Shown one piece after another: positions 41,890 to 52,149 of a stretch of DNA of 64,000 bases; the first letter of the stretch is position 1; each line of letters starts with the position of its first letter. The notes under the pieces were generated by a model that was not told where the DNA came from, did no database searches, and was given only the letters and a program-made list of their open reading frames with translations. Position numbers and translations under genes: made by a program. The stretch is taken from assembly GCF_010730355.1 (NCBI RefSeq), contig NZ_AP022576.1, positions 2,542,001-2,606,000 of the forward strand, written 5' to 3'. The stretch is from Mycobacterium florentinum (GTDB taxonomy: Bacteria; Actinomycetota; Actinomycetes; Mycobacteriales; Mycobacteriaceae).

Positions 41890-43574
41890 CCGACCAAACC
41901 AGACGAGCACTGATCGTCACTCGCCTATCCAAGGTCAGCGACGCTACGACCTCACCGGAACGCCAACGTGAGATCTGCGAGGAACTGTGCCAGCAGCGCG
42001 GGTACGAGGTTGTGGGCATCGCCGAAGACCTCGACGTGTCGGGGTCTGTGGACCCGTTCAACCGGAGGAAACGGCCGAACCTGGCTAGGTGGCTTGCGAA
42101 CGAAGAACAGCCGTTCGACCTGCTCGTGGCGTACCGAGTAGATCGGTTCACGCGGTCCATCCGGCACCTACAGCAACTCGTCAACTGGGCTGACGACCAC
42201 GGCAAGCTCGTAGTGTCTGCGACCGAAGCACACTTCGATACCACGTCGCCGTTCGCCGCCGTGGTCATCGCGCTTATGGGCACCGTGGCACAGATGGAGT
42301 TGGAGGCGATCAGCGAACGGAACGCTTCGAAGTCCCGCCGTGACATCAAGCTCGGTAAGTACCGGGGATCAACACCTCCGTGGGGATACCTCCCCGAGAA
42401 GGTCGATGGCGTCTGGCGGCTGTTACAGGACAAAGCGCAGGTCGACATTATCGAGGAGGTAGTTCGTCGCCTACTCGATCACCACCAGCCGATGCAACGG
42501 ATCGCCCACGACCTCACCCGTCGCGGCGTCCTCACTCCGAAAGACCACTTCGCCCGACATCGCGGCCGGAAGGTCGAAGGCCGCGAATGGAGTGTTACCC
42601 AACTCAAGCGGTCACTGCTCAGTGAGACGATGTTGGGCTACGCCATGTCAGGTGGCGAGCCCGTACGTAACGACGACGGATCGCCCGTCATCCGGTCTGA
42701 GCCCATCCTCACCCGCGAACAGTTTGACGCCTTGCGGGTGGAACTCGAGAACAGATCGAGACGAGGTGAACCCAGCAGAGCGTCATCCTCATTGCTGTTA
42801 CGGGTGATCTACTGCGGAATGCCGTGCTCCCACAAGCAAGGCGACGAAGACTCCCCCGGCGACTGCACCGGCGTCTGCGGTGAGCCCGTCTATAAGTTCA
42901 ACGGCGGCAGCCATAGCCAGTTCCCTCGGTATCGATGCCGCACGATGACGAAAGCGCACAAGTGCGGGAACCGGACGATCCGCACCGACGAGATAGACAG
43001 GGTGGTCGAACATACGGTTCTGACGCTCCTGGGAGAATCCGAACGCCTTGAGCGAGTGTGGGATTCGGGTTGTGACAACTCCACCGAGCTATCCGATGTA
43101 GAAGCTGAACTGTCGGACATCACGGGAATCGTCGGCACGGGCCCGTACAAGGCCGGTACCCCGTTGCGCGCTCAGCTCGACGCTCGGATCGCGGGGCTGA
43201 CTGCCCGCTACGAAACACTGTCTTCAGAGGTTGTAAAGCCATCCGGTTGGTCGTGGCAGGGCACCGGCGAGCAGTTCTCCGATTGGTGGGAGCGCCAAGA
43301 CACCGAGGGCAAGAACATCTGGCTCCGGGCGATGAACGTCCGCATCGAGTACGACCGCGATCAGATCCGGATAGACGCAGGCGATCTGACCGAGATGGCG
43401 CGTCAAGTCAGTGCCGCCGGGCCGATAGCCGACATGCTGGAATTGTTCCAGACCATGAGAGACAACAACATTCAAGGAATCACACGGCAACTGGACGGCA
43501 CTCTGGCGCCGACGCCGTGTGGCACCGATCGAAGCAATTCAACCGAGCACGCTCTAGAACTCCGAAGGCCGTAA
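41886..43574 (+). CDS. int: large serine integrase (Bxb1-like)
   Basis: A 562-residue large serine recombinase. Catalytic serine in RALIVTRLSKVSDATTSPER, catalytic arginine region YRVDRFTRSIRHLQQL, then GTVAQMELEAISERNASKSR, the recombinase domain (PPWGYLPEKVDG) and a zinc ribbon with Cys pairs (YCGMPCSHKQ, GVCGEPVYK, YRCRTMTKAHKCG). A coiled-coil region (SDVEAELSDITG) follows. Start, RLS motif and length match mycobacteriophage integrases that use groEL1. It likely inserts and, with a directionality factor, excises this element. Confidence 0.95.
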   Translation: MTDQTRRALIVTRLSKVSDATTSPERQREICEELCQQRGYEVVGIAEDLDVSGSVDPFNRRKRPNLARWLANEEQPFDLLVAYRVDRFTRSIRHLQQLVNWADDHGKLVVSATEAHFDTTSPFAAVVIALMGTVAQMELEAISERNASKSRRDIKLGKYRGSTPPWGYLPEKVDGVWRLLQDKAQVDIIEEVVRRLLDHHQPMQRIAHDLTRRGVLTPKDHFARHRGRKVEGREWSVTQLKRSLLSETMLGYAMSGGEPVRNDDGSPVIRSEPILTREQFDALRVELENRSRRGEPSRASSSLLLRVIYCGMPCSHKQGDEDSPGDCTGVCGEPVYKFNGGSHSQFPRYRCRTMTKAHKCGNRTIRTDEIDRVVEHTVLTLLGESERLERVWDSGCDNSTELSDVEAELSDITGIVGTGPYKAGTPLRAQLDARIAGLTARYETLSSEVVKPSGWSWQGTGEQFSDWWERQDTEGKNIWLRAMNVRIEYDRDQIRIDAGDLTEMARQVSAAGPIADMLELFQTMRDNNIQGITRQLDGTLAPTPCGTDRSNSTEHALELRRP

Positions 43575-43579
43575 CTTCT

Positions 43580-45121
43580 ATGCCGCCGAAGAAGTACTTG
43601 AAGTTCTACGTCGGCCGCAATTGTGTCGTGGTTCCTGGACGTGGCAGAACCAAAGCAGTCCGTAAAGACTGCGGCGGTTGGTCTAGTTATCAGACTCAGT
43701 GGTATCAGAGCAAGCTCACCGGAAACGCGATGCTCAAGAACGGCACGGGTGGTTTGCTTGTTGTTGACATAGACCCGAAGAATGGCGGATCGGTGGAATC
43801 GTTGCGGCGCAGATTCCCGGACCTGCTCGACACTAGGACGGTCCAGACGGTCACACCGCACCCTGACGGCTTCGGGGTGCACCTGATCTACACCATTCCC
43901 GACGATGTCCGGGTGGCCACGAATCGCCGACTCGGTGTCGGCATAGACGTTCCGCATTGGGCGATGCTGCCGGGGAGCAAGTTCGTAGGCGACGACGGCA
44001 TCGAGCGGATGTACGAGTTGATCGACGACCGCGAGCCAGCTGCCGCACCCCCGGGGTTGATTGCGGCTGTAGACAAGGGCGTCAAGGACGAGTTGCTCGA
44101 CAATGAATCGCCGTCTTACATCGACCCCGACGATTCTGTTGGGTTGGTGGACGCACTCGTCAAGAAGTTCGCCAACGCATACGCAGGGGAACGCAACGAG
44201 ACGTTTGTTCAAGTCGCTCCGACCGTGATCCGGCTCAAAGGTGAGGAGGGCGCGGACATGCTCAGGAACGCCTATACAGGCGATGACGACGGTTGGCTTG
44301 AGAGCGCGCTCAGTAGCGCGCTGACCAAGTACGACGGGAGTAGCGCACCCAGCCGTGTCGTTCGTACCGAGTCGCCGTACATCTCCGGTGCACTGGCGCA
44401 GACGATGCAGTCGGCGCTGTACGGTAAGTGGCCGGGTGCTGGCGGTGCCAGCGACCGCAGGGTGTTCGTCGGGGTGACCCAGCTGTGTTTGAACACCGGG
44501 ATGATGCATTGGCCGGCTAGCGTCAGGACGCTCGCGTTGGTGGCTGGTCTTGAACCGAAGACCGTCAGCAAGGCAGTGGCTCGACTGGTGAAATCGGGGC
44601 GTCTGTACGCCGTAGAAACCGATGACGGCGGGACACCCGACTACGCCCCAATACCGGGGGAATTGACCACAGTATTGGTTAGTAAGGGAATGCCCCTAGG
44701 CATTCCTGTAGTAGATCCACTTCATGATGTGTGGATGAGTGACGGCCTTACGGGCCGTCATGGTCAAGTGTTCGACTTGGTGAGCGTGGGCATCACCCGC
44801 GCGAACGACATCGCCAAAGCAGGGGGCATGGGATACGACACAGCGCGTGATGCGCTGTCGAAGCTGGTGAATGTTGGGTTGCTACTCAGGCAGGGCACGG
44901 TCTACACCGTGCCTGCAGGCGTGGTTGAGATTGCAGGTCGATTGGCAGATGAGCTAGGCGGCACCGACCGCCGCGAGAAGTTGGCTTCCCGGGTACTTGA
45001 GGAACGGCTCCGTCCACGTGGTGATGCCGCTCCCGCTCCGGCTGTCGCAGACGACAACAGCGACGACGACTTGCGTGACTTCCATGAGCAGGAGCTGCTG
45101 CGGCAGCTTGGCCTGATCTAG
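43580..45121 (+). CDS. primase-polymerase-like replication protein with two winged helices
   Basis: A 513-residue protein from ATG 43580, five bases after the integrase stop. The N-terminal 200 residues have the bifunctional primase/polymerase pattern (NGTGGLLVVDIDPKNGG with D-x-D, TVTPHPDGFGVHLIYTIP, and GVGIDVPHWAMLPGSKFVGDDG). Two helix-turn-helix segments lie near 300-350 (ALVAGLEPKTVSKAVARLVK) and 395-445 (IAKAGGMGYDTARDALSKLV). Prim-Pol proteins of actinobacterial plasmids and phage satellites start replication. Three hairpins cluster in the DNA between the two HTH parts (44687-44760). The tail is acidic. Confidence 0.78.
   Translation: MPPKKYLKFYVGRNCVVVPGRGRTKAVRKDCGGWSSYQTQWYQSKLTGNAMLKNGTGGLLVVDIDPKNGGSVESLRRRFPDLLDTRTVQTVTPHPDGFGVHLIYTIPDDVRVATNRRLGVGIDVPHWAMLPGSKFVGDDGIERMYELIDDREPAAAPPGLIAAVDKGVKDELLDNESPSYIDPDDSVGLVDALVKKFANAYAGERNETFVQVAPTVIRLKGEEGADMLRNAYTGDDDGWLESALSSALTKYDGSSAPSRVVRTESPYISGALAQTMQSALYGKWPGAGGASDRRVFVGVTQLCLNTGMMHWPASVRTLALVAGLEPKTVSKAVARLVKSGRLYAVETDDGGTPDYAPIPGELTTVLVSKGMPLGIPVVDPLHDVWMSDGLTGRHGQVFDLVSVGITRANDIAKAGGMGYDTARDALSKLVNVGLLLRQGTVYTVPAGVVEIAGRLADELGGTDRREKLASRVLEERLRPRGDAAPAPAVADDNSDDDLRDFHEQELLRQLGLI
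44687..44760. other. triple-hairpin cluster inside the primase gene
   Basis: Three consecutive perfect inverted repeats: GGAATGCC/GGCATTCC (8-bp arms, 4-nt loop, 44687-44706), ATCCAC/GTGGAT (44715-44736) and TGACGGCC/GGCCGTCA (5-nt loop, 44740-44760). They are more A+T-rich than the flanks. Candidate replication origin or structured mRNA. Confidence 0.55.
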
Positions 45122-45137
45122 CGGGCCGTCAGCCCGC
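45121..45137. terminator. bidirectional terminator-like hairpin
   Basis: GCGGGC, CGTCA loop, GCCCGC at the convergent ends of the primase and resolvase genes. No clear T-run. Confidence 0.45.
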
Positions 45138-45692
45138 GTTGTTGTAAACGGTTTGGCGGGAAACCCCGAACTCTTTGGCGAGCGCGGTGACGGACTCACC
45201 CGCCGCCATGCGTCCACGCAGAACCTTGACCTGTTCATCGGTGAGGGCTGCTTTCCGGCCCTTGTAGACGCCTTTGGCTTTGGCGATGGCGATGCCCTCG
45301 CGCTGGCGTTCGAGGATCATCGATCGCTCGAACTCAGCGACGGCTCCCAGCATCGTCAACATCAGGTTGTTCATGGGTGAGTCATCACCGGCGAACGTCA
45401 ACGACTCTTTGACGAACTCGACCTTGACACCCTGGCCGGTGAGTTCCCGGACGATCCGGCGCAGGTCTTCGACGTTGCGTGCGAGACGGTCCATAGAGTG
45501 CACGACGAGCGTGTCGCCCTCGCGTACGTATTCGATGGCACGGGCCAACTCAGGCCGGTCGGTGTTCTTGCCGCTGGCATGGTCGGTGAACACCTTGTCC
45601 AGCTCCACCCCGTCGAGCTGACGACCCGTGTTCTGGTCAACCGTGCTGACTCGCTGGTATCCGATGCGCTGACCCAACTCCGTCTCCCTCAC
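45129..45692 (-). CDS. small serine recombinase (resolvase/invertase)
   Basis: A 187-residue protein. Catalytic serine in IGYQRVSTVDQNTGRQL, arginine and helix motifs in HSMDRLARNVEDLRRIV, GAVAEFERSMILERQREGI typical of the resolvase/invertase dimer interface, and a C-terminal helix-turn-helix (SVTALAKEFGVSRQTVYN). Full length for Tn3-type resolvases and DNA invertases. Reverse to the primase gene. It could resolve dimers or switch a segment; no obvious inverted repeat pair was found nearby. It is probably not the enzyme that integrates this element. Confidence 0.9.
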   Translation of the reverse strand: MRETELGQRIGYQRVSTVDQNTGRQLDGVELDKVFTDHASGKNTDRPELARAIEYVREGDTLVVHSMDRLARNVEDLRRIVRELTGQGVKVEFVKESLTFAGDDSPMNNLMLTMLGAVAEFERSMILERQREGIAIAKAKGVYKGRKAALTDEQVKVLRGRMAAGESVTALAKEFGVSRQTVYNNAG

Positions 45693-45892
45693 TCAGTCCG
45701 TACTGTCCAAATAGACTCTAAGGAGTTGGCGTACACCTGTCAATCAATGCCGCATAAGACCCTAATTTGACGCTGTAGCGGTTAGTGTCGCTTGCCCAAC
45801 ACGGGTGTAGACCAGATGGACATTCCACTTCGGCTCGGACTCAGGCGGCAAACAACGCGGCGAAACAGGATGACGAAGAGTACGGTGGCTCT

Positions 45893-46201
45893 ATGCACGG
45901 CTATCAGGAGCTGACGGAGGAAGCCGCTTTCGAGGGCCTTCTGGGAAGAACGTACCCTTGGCTGCCTCGAATGGAACTTCGTCGTGCTTCCGAATTCCTT
46001 GTCACGCACATGGACAAGCTTTGTCTAGATGACAGCCCGGAATTCACTCCGGAACTGATGGCGCAGGCGGAAGAAATGGGTCTTGCGTTCGCCGCCGAGT
46101 TCAACCTGTCTGCGCCGAACTTGGGGACCTCTCCGTCGGCCCGCGGTCTCCTGCAACGCCTAGCGGTCGACGCGTTGCACAAGGTCGGTATCGGGCGCTA
46201 G
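45893..46201 (+). CDS. hypothetical protein, element
   Basis: A 102-residue protein from ATG 45893 (MHGYQELTEEAAFEGLLGR). Helical and acidic, with a segment AAEFNLSAPNLGTSPSARG whose DNA resembles 47954-47987 on the other side of the element. No known family. It starts the small-ORF series of the element and is followed by a membrane protein 14 bp later. Confidence 0.6.
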   Translation: MHGYQELTEEAAFEGLLGRTYPWLPRMELRRASEFLVTHMDKLCLDDSPEFTPELMAQAEEMGLAFAAEFNLSAPNLGTSPSARGLLQRLAVDALHKVGIGR

Positions 46202-46215
46202 AGAAGCGACCGCCG

Positions 46216-46629
46216 TTGAGCACTGCCGGAACTGGCGCGGGTGGTCGCCGCATCCCGGCCCAGCCGGCAGAAAGTCATGCCGAAAAAATTCGTAGAGCTT
46301 GGCGGTCCGTTCCACGGGCGACAAAAGTTCTAATTTCGTGGGTGATTTTGTTTGTCTTCGTCGGGTTGGGGCTATTTGTCTGGGTGACTGTCCTCGGGGG
46401 TGTGGCGATCGCATTCAACATTCTCACCCAGCATGAGTCGCCTATCCGATCAGGCCTGGGCCCAGCCGGCATGCTGCTTTCGTCGTTCGGATTCTTCGTA
46501 GCCCCAGCCATAATTGGCGCGCTGGTCGGCGCGGTATACGTAAGCGCGAGCCAGCCTTCTCCACGCTCGATCGGAAAGCGGATGGAACACATTGAATCGA
46601 AGTTGCGTCCGCGGCAGAGCGGCAGGTAG
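46216..46629 (+). CDS. two-TM membrane protein, element
   Basis: A 137-residue protein, start TTG 46216. Two hydrophobic helices near residues 38-65 (VLISWVILFVFVGLGLFVWV) and 85-108 (GMLLSSFGFFVAPAIIGALV), with a basic N-terminus. The stop overlaps the GTG start of the next ORF. No family recognised; membrane-disturbing or anti-phage roles are possible for element-borne membrane proteins but unsupported. Confidence 0.6.
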   Translation: MSTAGTGAGGRRIPAQPAESHAEKIRRAWRSVPRATKVLISWVILFVFVGLGLFVWVTVLGGVAIAFNILTQHESPIRSGLGPAGMLLSSFGFFVAPAIIGALVGAVYVSASQPSPRSIGKRMEHIESKLRPRQSGR

Positions 46630-46895
46630 TGCACATGCGTCGACTTGGGGAGTTGTTGGATGAAGGCACCGACACTGAGAAGACATTTGCTGACAGGCTG
46701 CTACGCAAGCTGGCGATCGACGGATTTATATGGAATAGAACTTGGCGTCGGGGCGAGGACATTTGGGAGAGGACGGTGCAAATGTTCATTGACCTCGGAA
46801 AGCCCAATCCAGAGGTTCGTGCGATGGTTCTCCTGACCGCATGGATGACGGGGGATCCAGACCCGGAGGGATTCGGGCCCATCATTGATCCGTAG
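46629..46895 (+). CDS. hypothetical protein, element
   Basis: An 88-residue protein from GTG 46629, overlapping the upstream stop by one base; ATG 46635 is an alternative. Mostly helical (ADRLLRKLAIDGFIWNRTW) with an end rich in D, G and P. No family recognised. Overlap with the membrane gene suggests translational coupling. Confidence 0.5.
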   Translation: MHMRRLGELLDEGTDTEKTFADRLLRKLAIDGFIWNRTWRRGEDIWERTVQMFIDLGKPNPEVRAMVLLTAWMTGDPDPEGFGPIIDP

Positions 46896-46987
46896 GGTGC
46901 CCGACACCGGAGGCTCCTGTCTACGGCAGGCATGAGTGCTGGACTACTCCAGGGGGTATACCCCCGCCCCCGCTGTCACGACCGGAA

Positions 46988-47761
46988 TTGGGAAAGTGCT
47001 ACTGGGCGCGAGGCGACGCGACGGGGGCCGTCCAGATGTCGAAAAGAGCTGTCGGGACTTTGCAAGGTCTCCCGACAAACCCGCTCACCATTAAGCTTGC
47101 GATCGACGCCCTCGCGGCGGTAGTCATGGACCTCTCGAACGCCGGCGAGTCGGTCGAGTACATCGAGGGATTCGCTAAAATGGTAACCGCCCTCATCCTG
47201 TCAGTCGATGTCGCTGGAGCAAGTGACGACCTTCGCTCATTCGCATTCGACAGAGCCAAATCGGTTCGAGCCTTTCTCAAGAAGCGCACCGAATACATGG
47301 CGGTTCGAGCGATCCAACAAGCTGTGGAGGCTCTGAATGGATTTATTGCGCTAGATACCAGCGGAACTGTCGGCATGCAGGATTTGGTTGATGAAGTCAA
47401 TGACCTCATAGAAGCAAGCAATTACGCCGCTGTCAAAGAGATGATCCCGACCCTTCTTGAAGGTTCTAACGACTATGATCGCCTCACTATCGAATCCATA
47501 CAGGTGATCGCACAATTGCACTTGAGCGAGTTCGACGCAGCCGGCGCGGGCATCGATCGCCTTTTGGCTTTCCAGATGCATCAGGACTACATGGCAACGC
47601 CCCTAATGCAGGGTTTGGGAAAGATACATCAAGTACTCACGGCGCTGAGCGCGAATCTCCCCCCGGCGCTGTCTGCGCGGATCCGGCCGGTTTACGCTCG
47701 GACCATGCAGCTGTGGGCGCTGGTAGAGAGCCGATCGAGCCGGAAGCCCGGCGGCGAATAG
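46988..47761 (+). CDS. helical repeat protein, element
   Basis: A 257-residue protein from TTG 46988, with an in-frame ATG at 47036 as an alternative start. The beginning (YWARGDATGAVQMSKRAVGT) looks like a TPR helix pair and the rest is regular amphipathic helices (AIQQAVEALNGFIAL, VIAQLHLSEFDAAGAGIDRL). No enzyme motif. Probably a protein-protein interaction module. Its end overlaps the convergent gene at 47692-48003. Confidence 0.55.
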   Translation: MGKCYWARGDATGAVQMSKRAVGTLQGLPTNPLTIKLAIDALAAVVMDLSNAGESVEYIEGFAKMVTALILSVDVAGASDDLRSFAFDRAKSVRAFLKKRTEYMAVRAIQQAVEALNGFIALDTSGTVGMQDLVDEVNDLIEASNYAAVKEMIPTLLEGSNDYDRLTIESIQVIAQLHLSEFDAAGAGIDRLLAFQMHQDYMATPLMQGLGKIHQVLTALSANLPPALSARIRPVYARTMQLWALVESRSSRKPGGE

Positions 47762-48003
47762 CTTTCTATTTCGCTCGCCTGGGAAAAAGGTCGCATCACC
47801 CGGGCTACTTTGAGCATCGAAGAAGGAATTCGCGCGGGTTGCTCAACTAGTCGCTCCAAGAAGTCGTCGTCTACGCCGTCAAAGGACTCGACCTGGGGAG
47901 TTGTTTCGTGGACACCGCGCTTCAAAATCACCTGGACCGCCATACCCCACGGGCTATCTGCGCCGAACCTCGGGAACTCGCCTTCCTTGGAAGGGGCATT
48001 CAC
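47692..48003 (-). CDS. 103-residue hypothetical protein, element
   Basis: GTG at 48003 overlaps the TGA of the 48779 gene (GTGA), so it is probably translationally coupled. It reads MNAPSKEGEFPRFGADSPWG and ends SAHSCMVRA. The fragment GEFPRFGAD has a partner (GEVPKFGAD) encoded on the minus strand near 46110-46145. No known family. It overlaps the end of the convergent helical-repeat gene by 70 bp. Confidence 0.45.
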   Translation of the reverse strand: MNAPSKEGEFPRFGADSPWGMAVQVILKRGVHETTPQVESFDGVDDDFLERLVEQPARIPSSMLKVARVMRPFSQASEIESYSPPGFRLDRLSTSAHSCMVRA

Positions 48004-48779
48004 TCGACCCCATCCCGTTCGCGGAGGTTCTGAAAGCGCTCCTGCAGCAGCTTCTCGATCTCCTCGGGCATCTCCTCGGTCGGCCATTCGTCCATGTCGA
48101 GTTGCCGCACCTGCCAAAGCCTTTCGCGGCGGCGCTCGGAAGGCCAGGGTAGGTCGTCATCCCCTTCGACCACTGAAGCTTCATCGGCGGGAACATGCTC
48201 ACCGGCATCTTCGATTGCCCTCTTGAGCGCCTCGTTCACGCGAGCAAGCCAGGCGACGACACGCGATAGCGGTACGTCGCTGACGAATACTTCTTTGTTG
48301 GTCGCACTGATCTGCCCTGGCACCCGATCGGGATATTCGTTCGCAAAGGCGGCCGCTGACCGCCCGCCGACTTCATCCCAGTGCTCGGCGATATTCCGTG
48401 TCAGTTCGAACAGTCGCTCGTCAGTCATCTCGGGCCGCACGTCGGCTGGCAGACGATCCTGAGCACGCAGCACGTTGCGGACGGCGACGAAGAACAAGTC
48501 GAGTTCATTCGCCACCTGGGCAATCAGTGCGAAAGTGGGGACGCGGATCGGGCGGTGTGAATCGTGTGGGCCGTAGCCATCGTAGTGGCCCTCTCGCCAA
48601 GATCGTGCGTGGTCGGTGTCCTCGTTCAGTTGGGCGCGCGAACGCGCGGCCTCCACTGCCCTCATCCAGTCCTGAACGATCGCTTCTAACCGGGTGGCTT
48701 GCATCCAGGAGCCCTCGACCCAGCGCAGGCCAGCATGCCATATCGTCAGGTCGTCAGCCGGAACCGCACTGTTTGGCAC
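48000..48779 (-). CDS. hypothetical 259-residue protein, element
   Basis: Starts at GTG 48779 with GGAGG upstream. Largely helical with many charged residues (WMQATRLEAIVQDWMRAVEA, LFFVAVRNVLRAQDRL, VVAWLARVNEALKRAIEDAG) and an acidic C-terminus (EWPTEEMPEEIEKLLQERF). No motif recognised. With the coupled small gene downstream it forms a two-gene cargo unit at the groEL1 end of the element, the usual place for accessory genes. Confidence 0.6.
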   Translation of the reverse strand: MPNSAVPADDLTIWHAGLRWVEGSWMQATRLEAIVQDWMRAVEAARSRAQLNEDTDHARSWREGHYDGYGPHDSHRPIRVPTFALIAQVANELDLFFVAVRNVLRAQDRLPADVRPEMTDERLFELTRNIAEHWDEVGGRSAAAFANEYPDRVPGQISATNKEVFVSDVPLSRVVAWLARVNEALKRAIEDAGEHVPADEASVVEGDDDLPWPSERRRERLWQVRQLDMDEWPTEEMPEEIEKLLQERFQNLRERDGVE

Positions 48780-48821
48780 AACACACCTCCCATAGCCGAC
48801 GGTGCGAAGGCTTGGAGCCGA

Positions 48822-48852
48822 AGGGCCGGGCTTTGTCTCCGGACCCGGCCCT
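48822..48852 (-). terminator. element-borne terminator-like hairpin after the substitute groEL1 tail
   Basis: AGGGCCGGG, 13-nt loop, CCCGGCCCT directly downstream of the groEL1 stop; perfect 9-bp stem but no T-run. It may replace the displaced native terminator. Confidence 0.55.
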
Positions 48853-48868
48853 CCGAACTCAGTAGAAC

Positions 48869-50503
<1,635 letters not shown>

Positions 50504-50514
50504 TTAACGCGTGC

Positions 50515-50559
50515 CGCCCCGGAAATCACCCGTGCTTGCGCACGGGGATCGCCGGGGCG
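50515..50559 (-). other. nested hairpin between groES and groEL1
   Basis: Outer arms CGCCCCGG/CCGGGGCG and inner arms CCCGTGC/GCACGGG with a TTGC loop. It sits in the 77-bp intercistronic gap and may be an mRNA processing or attenuation site. Confidence 0.6.
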
Positions 50560-50571
50560 GGACACGGTTGT

Positions 50572-50874
50572 TTACTTGGAAACGACAGCCAGCACGTCGC
50601 GTGCCGACAGGATCAAGTACTCCTCGCCGTTGTACTTGATCTCGGTGCCGCCGTACTTGCTGTAGATGACGGTGTCACCCTCCGACACGTCGAGCGGGAT
50701 CCGCTTGTCGCCATCCTCGTCCCACCGGCCAGGGCCGACTGCGACGACGGTGCCTTCTTGCGGCTTCTCCTTGGCGGTGTCAGGAATGACCAGACCGGAC
50801 GCGGTCGTGGTCTCGGCCTCGTTGGCCTGCACGAGAATCTTGTCCTCGAGTGGCTTGATCTTCACCTTCGCCAC
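50572..50874 (-). CDS. groES: GroES co-chaperonin (Cpn10)
   Basis: A 100-residue protein from GTG 50874 ([20 protein letters not shown]). All family landmarks are present: the mobile loop ([16 protein letters not shown]), [15 protein letters not shown], and the C-terminal [20 protein letters not shown]. It caps GroEL during folding. It heads the groES-groEL1 operon, with a CIRCE element 170 bp upstream, so HrcA control is expected. Length equals the M. tuberculosis protein. Confidence 0.97.
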   Translation of the reverse strand: MAKVKIKPLEDKILVQANEAETTTASGLVIPDTAKEKPQEGTVVAVGPGRWDEDGDKRIPLDVSEGDTVIYSKYGGTEIKYNGEEYLILSARDVLAVVSK

Positions 50875-51042
50875 GATTGGAGCCTCCACTATTTGGATCG
50901 GGTCCGGGACGTGCGCCCGGACTGGAGTTGGCGGTCGATTCGAGGCTTGCCCGAAACGTCCATTTACCAGATGTTTCGGCATTCGGCCGTGCCCTTGGGC
51001 CGTCGTCGCGGGAGCCGACACAAGGGATCGTCCGATTGCCAC

Positions 51043-51069
51043 CTAGCACTCTATACACGAGAGTGCTAG
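51043..51069. promoter_or_regulatory. CIRCE operator (HrcA)
   Basis: CTAGCACTC, 9-nt spacer, GAGTGCTAG: perfect 9-9-9 inverted repeat, one base from the TTAGCACTC consensus in each arm. It lies between groES and tsaD and regulates groES-groEL1. Confidence 0.95.
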
Positions 51070-51114
51070 CACTCAAGGCCGCCCTCCTGCTTCCCGCGGA
51101 TTTACGCTCTCAGC

Positions 51115-52149
51115 TCAGCCAACCTGGCCTTTTATCACCGGCAGCCCCGGGTCGCTGGCCACGTCCAACGGTGACGGCGCCGCGCCCGCGGCAACCAGGT
51201 GCGCGGCGAACGACGCGATCATCGCGCCGTTGTCGGTGCAGAGCCGTGGCCTGGGGATACGCAGCGTCAGGCCCGCCTCGGCGCAGCTTTGGGTGGCCAG
51301 CTCCCGCAGCCGCGAGTTGGCGGCCACTCCCCCGGCGATCAGCAGGGTCCCCACCCCGAGCCCGGTGGCCGCGCGCACCGCCTTCATGGTCAGCACGTCG
51401 GCGACGGCTTCCTGGAATCCGGCGGCAATGTCGCCCGCGGCGGCGTCGGGATTGCTCTCCACGTAGCGCGCGACGGCCGTCTTGAGCCCGGAGAAGCTGA
51501 AGGTATGCGGGTCGTCTCGCGGGCCAGTCATGCCGCGCGGGAACACTGGGATCTCCGCGGCCTCCCGGCCGCAGGTGCGGGCCAGCTCGTCGAGCACCCG
51601 GCCGCCCGGATAGCCCAGCCCCAGCAGCCGCGCGACCTTGTCGTACGCCTCGCCCGCGGCGTCGTCGACGGTGCTGCCCAGCTCCAGGATCGGCTCGCCG
51701 AGCGAGCGCACATGCAGCAGATGCGTGTGTCCACCGGACACCAGCAGCGCCACACACTCGGGCAACGGCCCATGCTCGTACACGTCGGCGGCCAGGTGCC
51801 CGCCCAGATGGTTCACCGCGTAGAACGGCACCCCCCACGCGGCCGAATACGCTTTAGCCGCAGCCACTCCCACCAACAGGGCACCGGCCAGCCCGGGCCC
51901 GATAGTGGCCGCGACGACGTCCGGCCTCTCCAGTCCGGCGACCTGCAGCGCACGGCGCATGGCCGGACCGAGCGCCTCCAGGTGTGCGCGGGAAGCGATT
52001 TCGGGGACCACGCCGCCGAACCGGACATGCTCGTCGACGCTGGACGCCACCTCGTCGGCCAGCAGGGTGACGGTGCCGTCGGCGTCGAGTCGTGCGATGC
52101 CGACTCCTGTTTCGTCGCAAGAGGTTTCGATGGCCAAAATGTTTGTCAT
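51115..52149 (-). CDS. tsaD: TsaD, tRNA t6A threonylcarbamoyltransferase
   Basis: A 344-residue Kae1/TsaD (Gcp) protein. Landmarks: [15 protein letters not shown] at the start, [14 protein letters not shown] with metal-binding histidine, the second histidine in [25 protein letters not shown], and [11 protein letters not shown]. It transfers threonylcarbamoyl to A37 of ANN-decoding tRNAs together with TsaB and TsaE, all encoded in this operon. ATG 52149 overlaps the rimI stop (ATGA). Normal length. Confidence 0.96.
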   Translation of the reverse strand: MTNILAIETSCDETGVGIARLDADGTVTLLADEVASSVDEHVRFGGVVPEIASRAHLEALGPAMRRALQVAGLERPDVVAATIGPGLAGALLVGVAAAKAYSAAWGVPFYAVNHLGGHLAADVYEHGPLPECVALLVSGGHTHLLHVRSLGEPILELGSTVDDAAGEAYDKVARLLGLGYPGGRVLDELARTCGREAAEIPVFPRGMTGPRDDPHTFSFSGLKTAVARYVESNPDAAAGDIAAGFQEAVADVLTMKAVRAATGLGVGTLLIAGGVAANSRLRELATQSCAEAGLTLRIPRPRLCTDNGAMIASFAAHLVAAGAAPSPLDVASDPGLPVIKGQVG

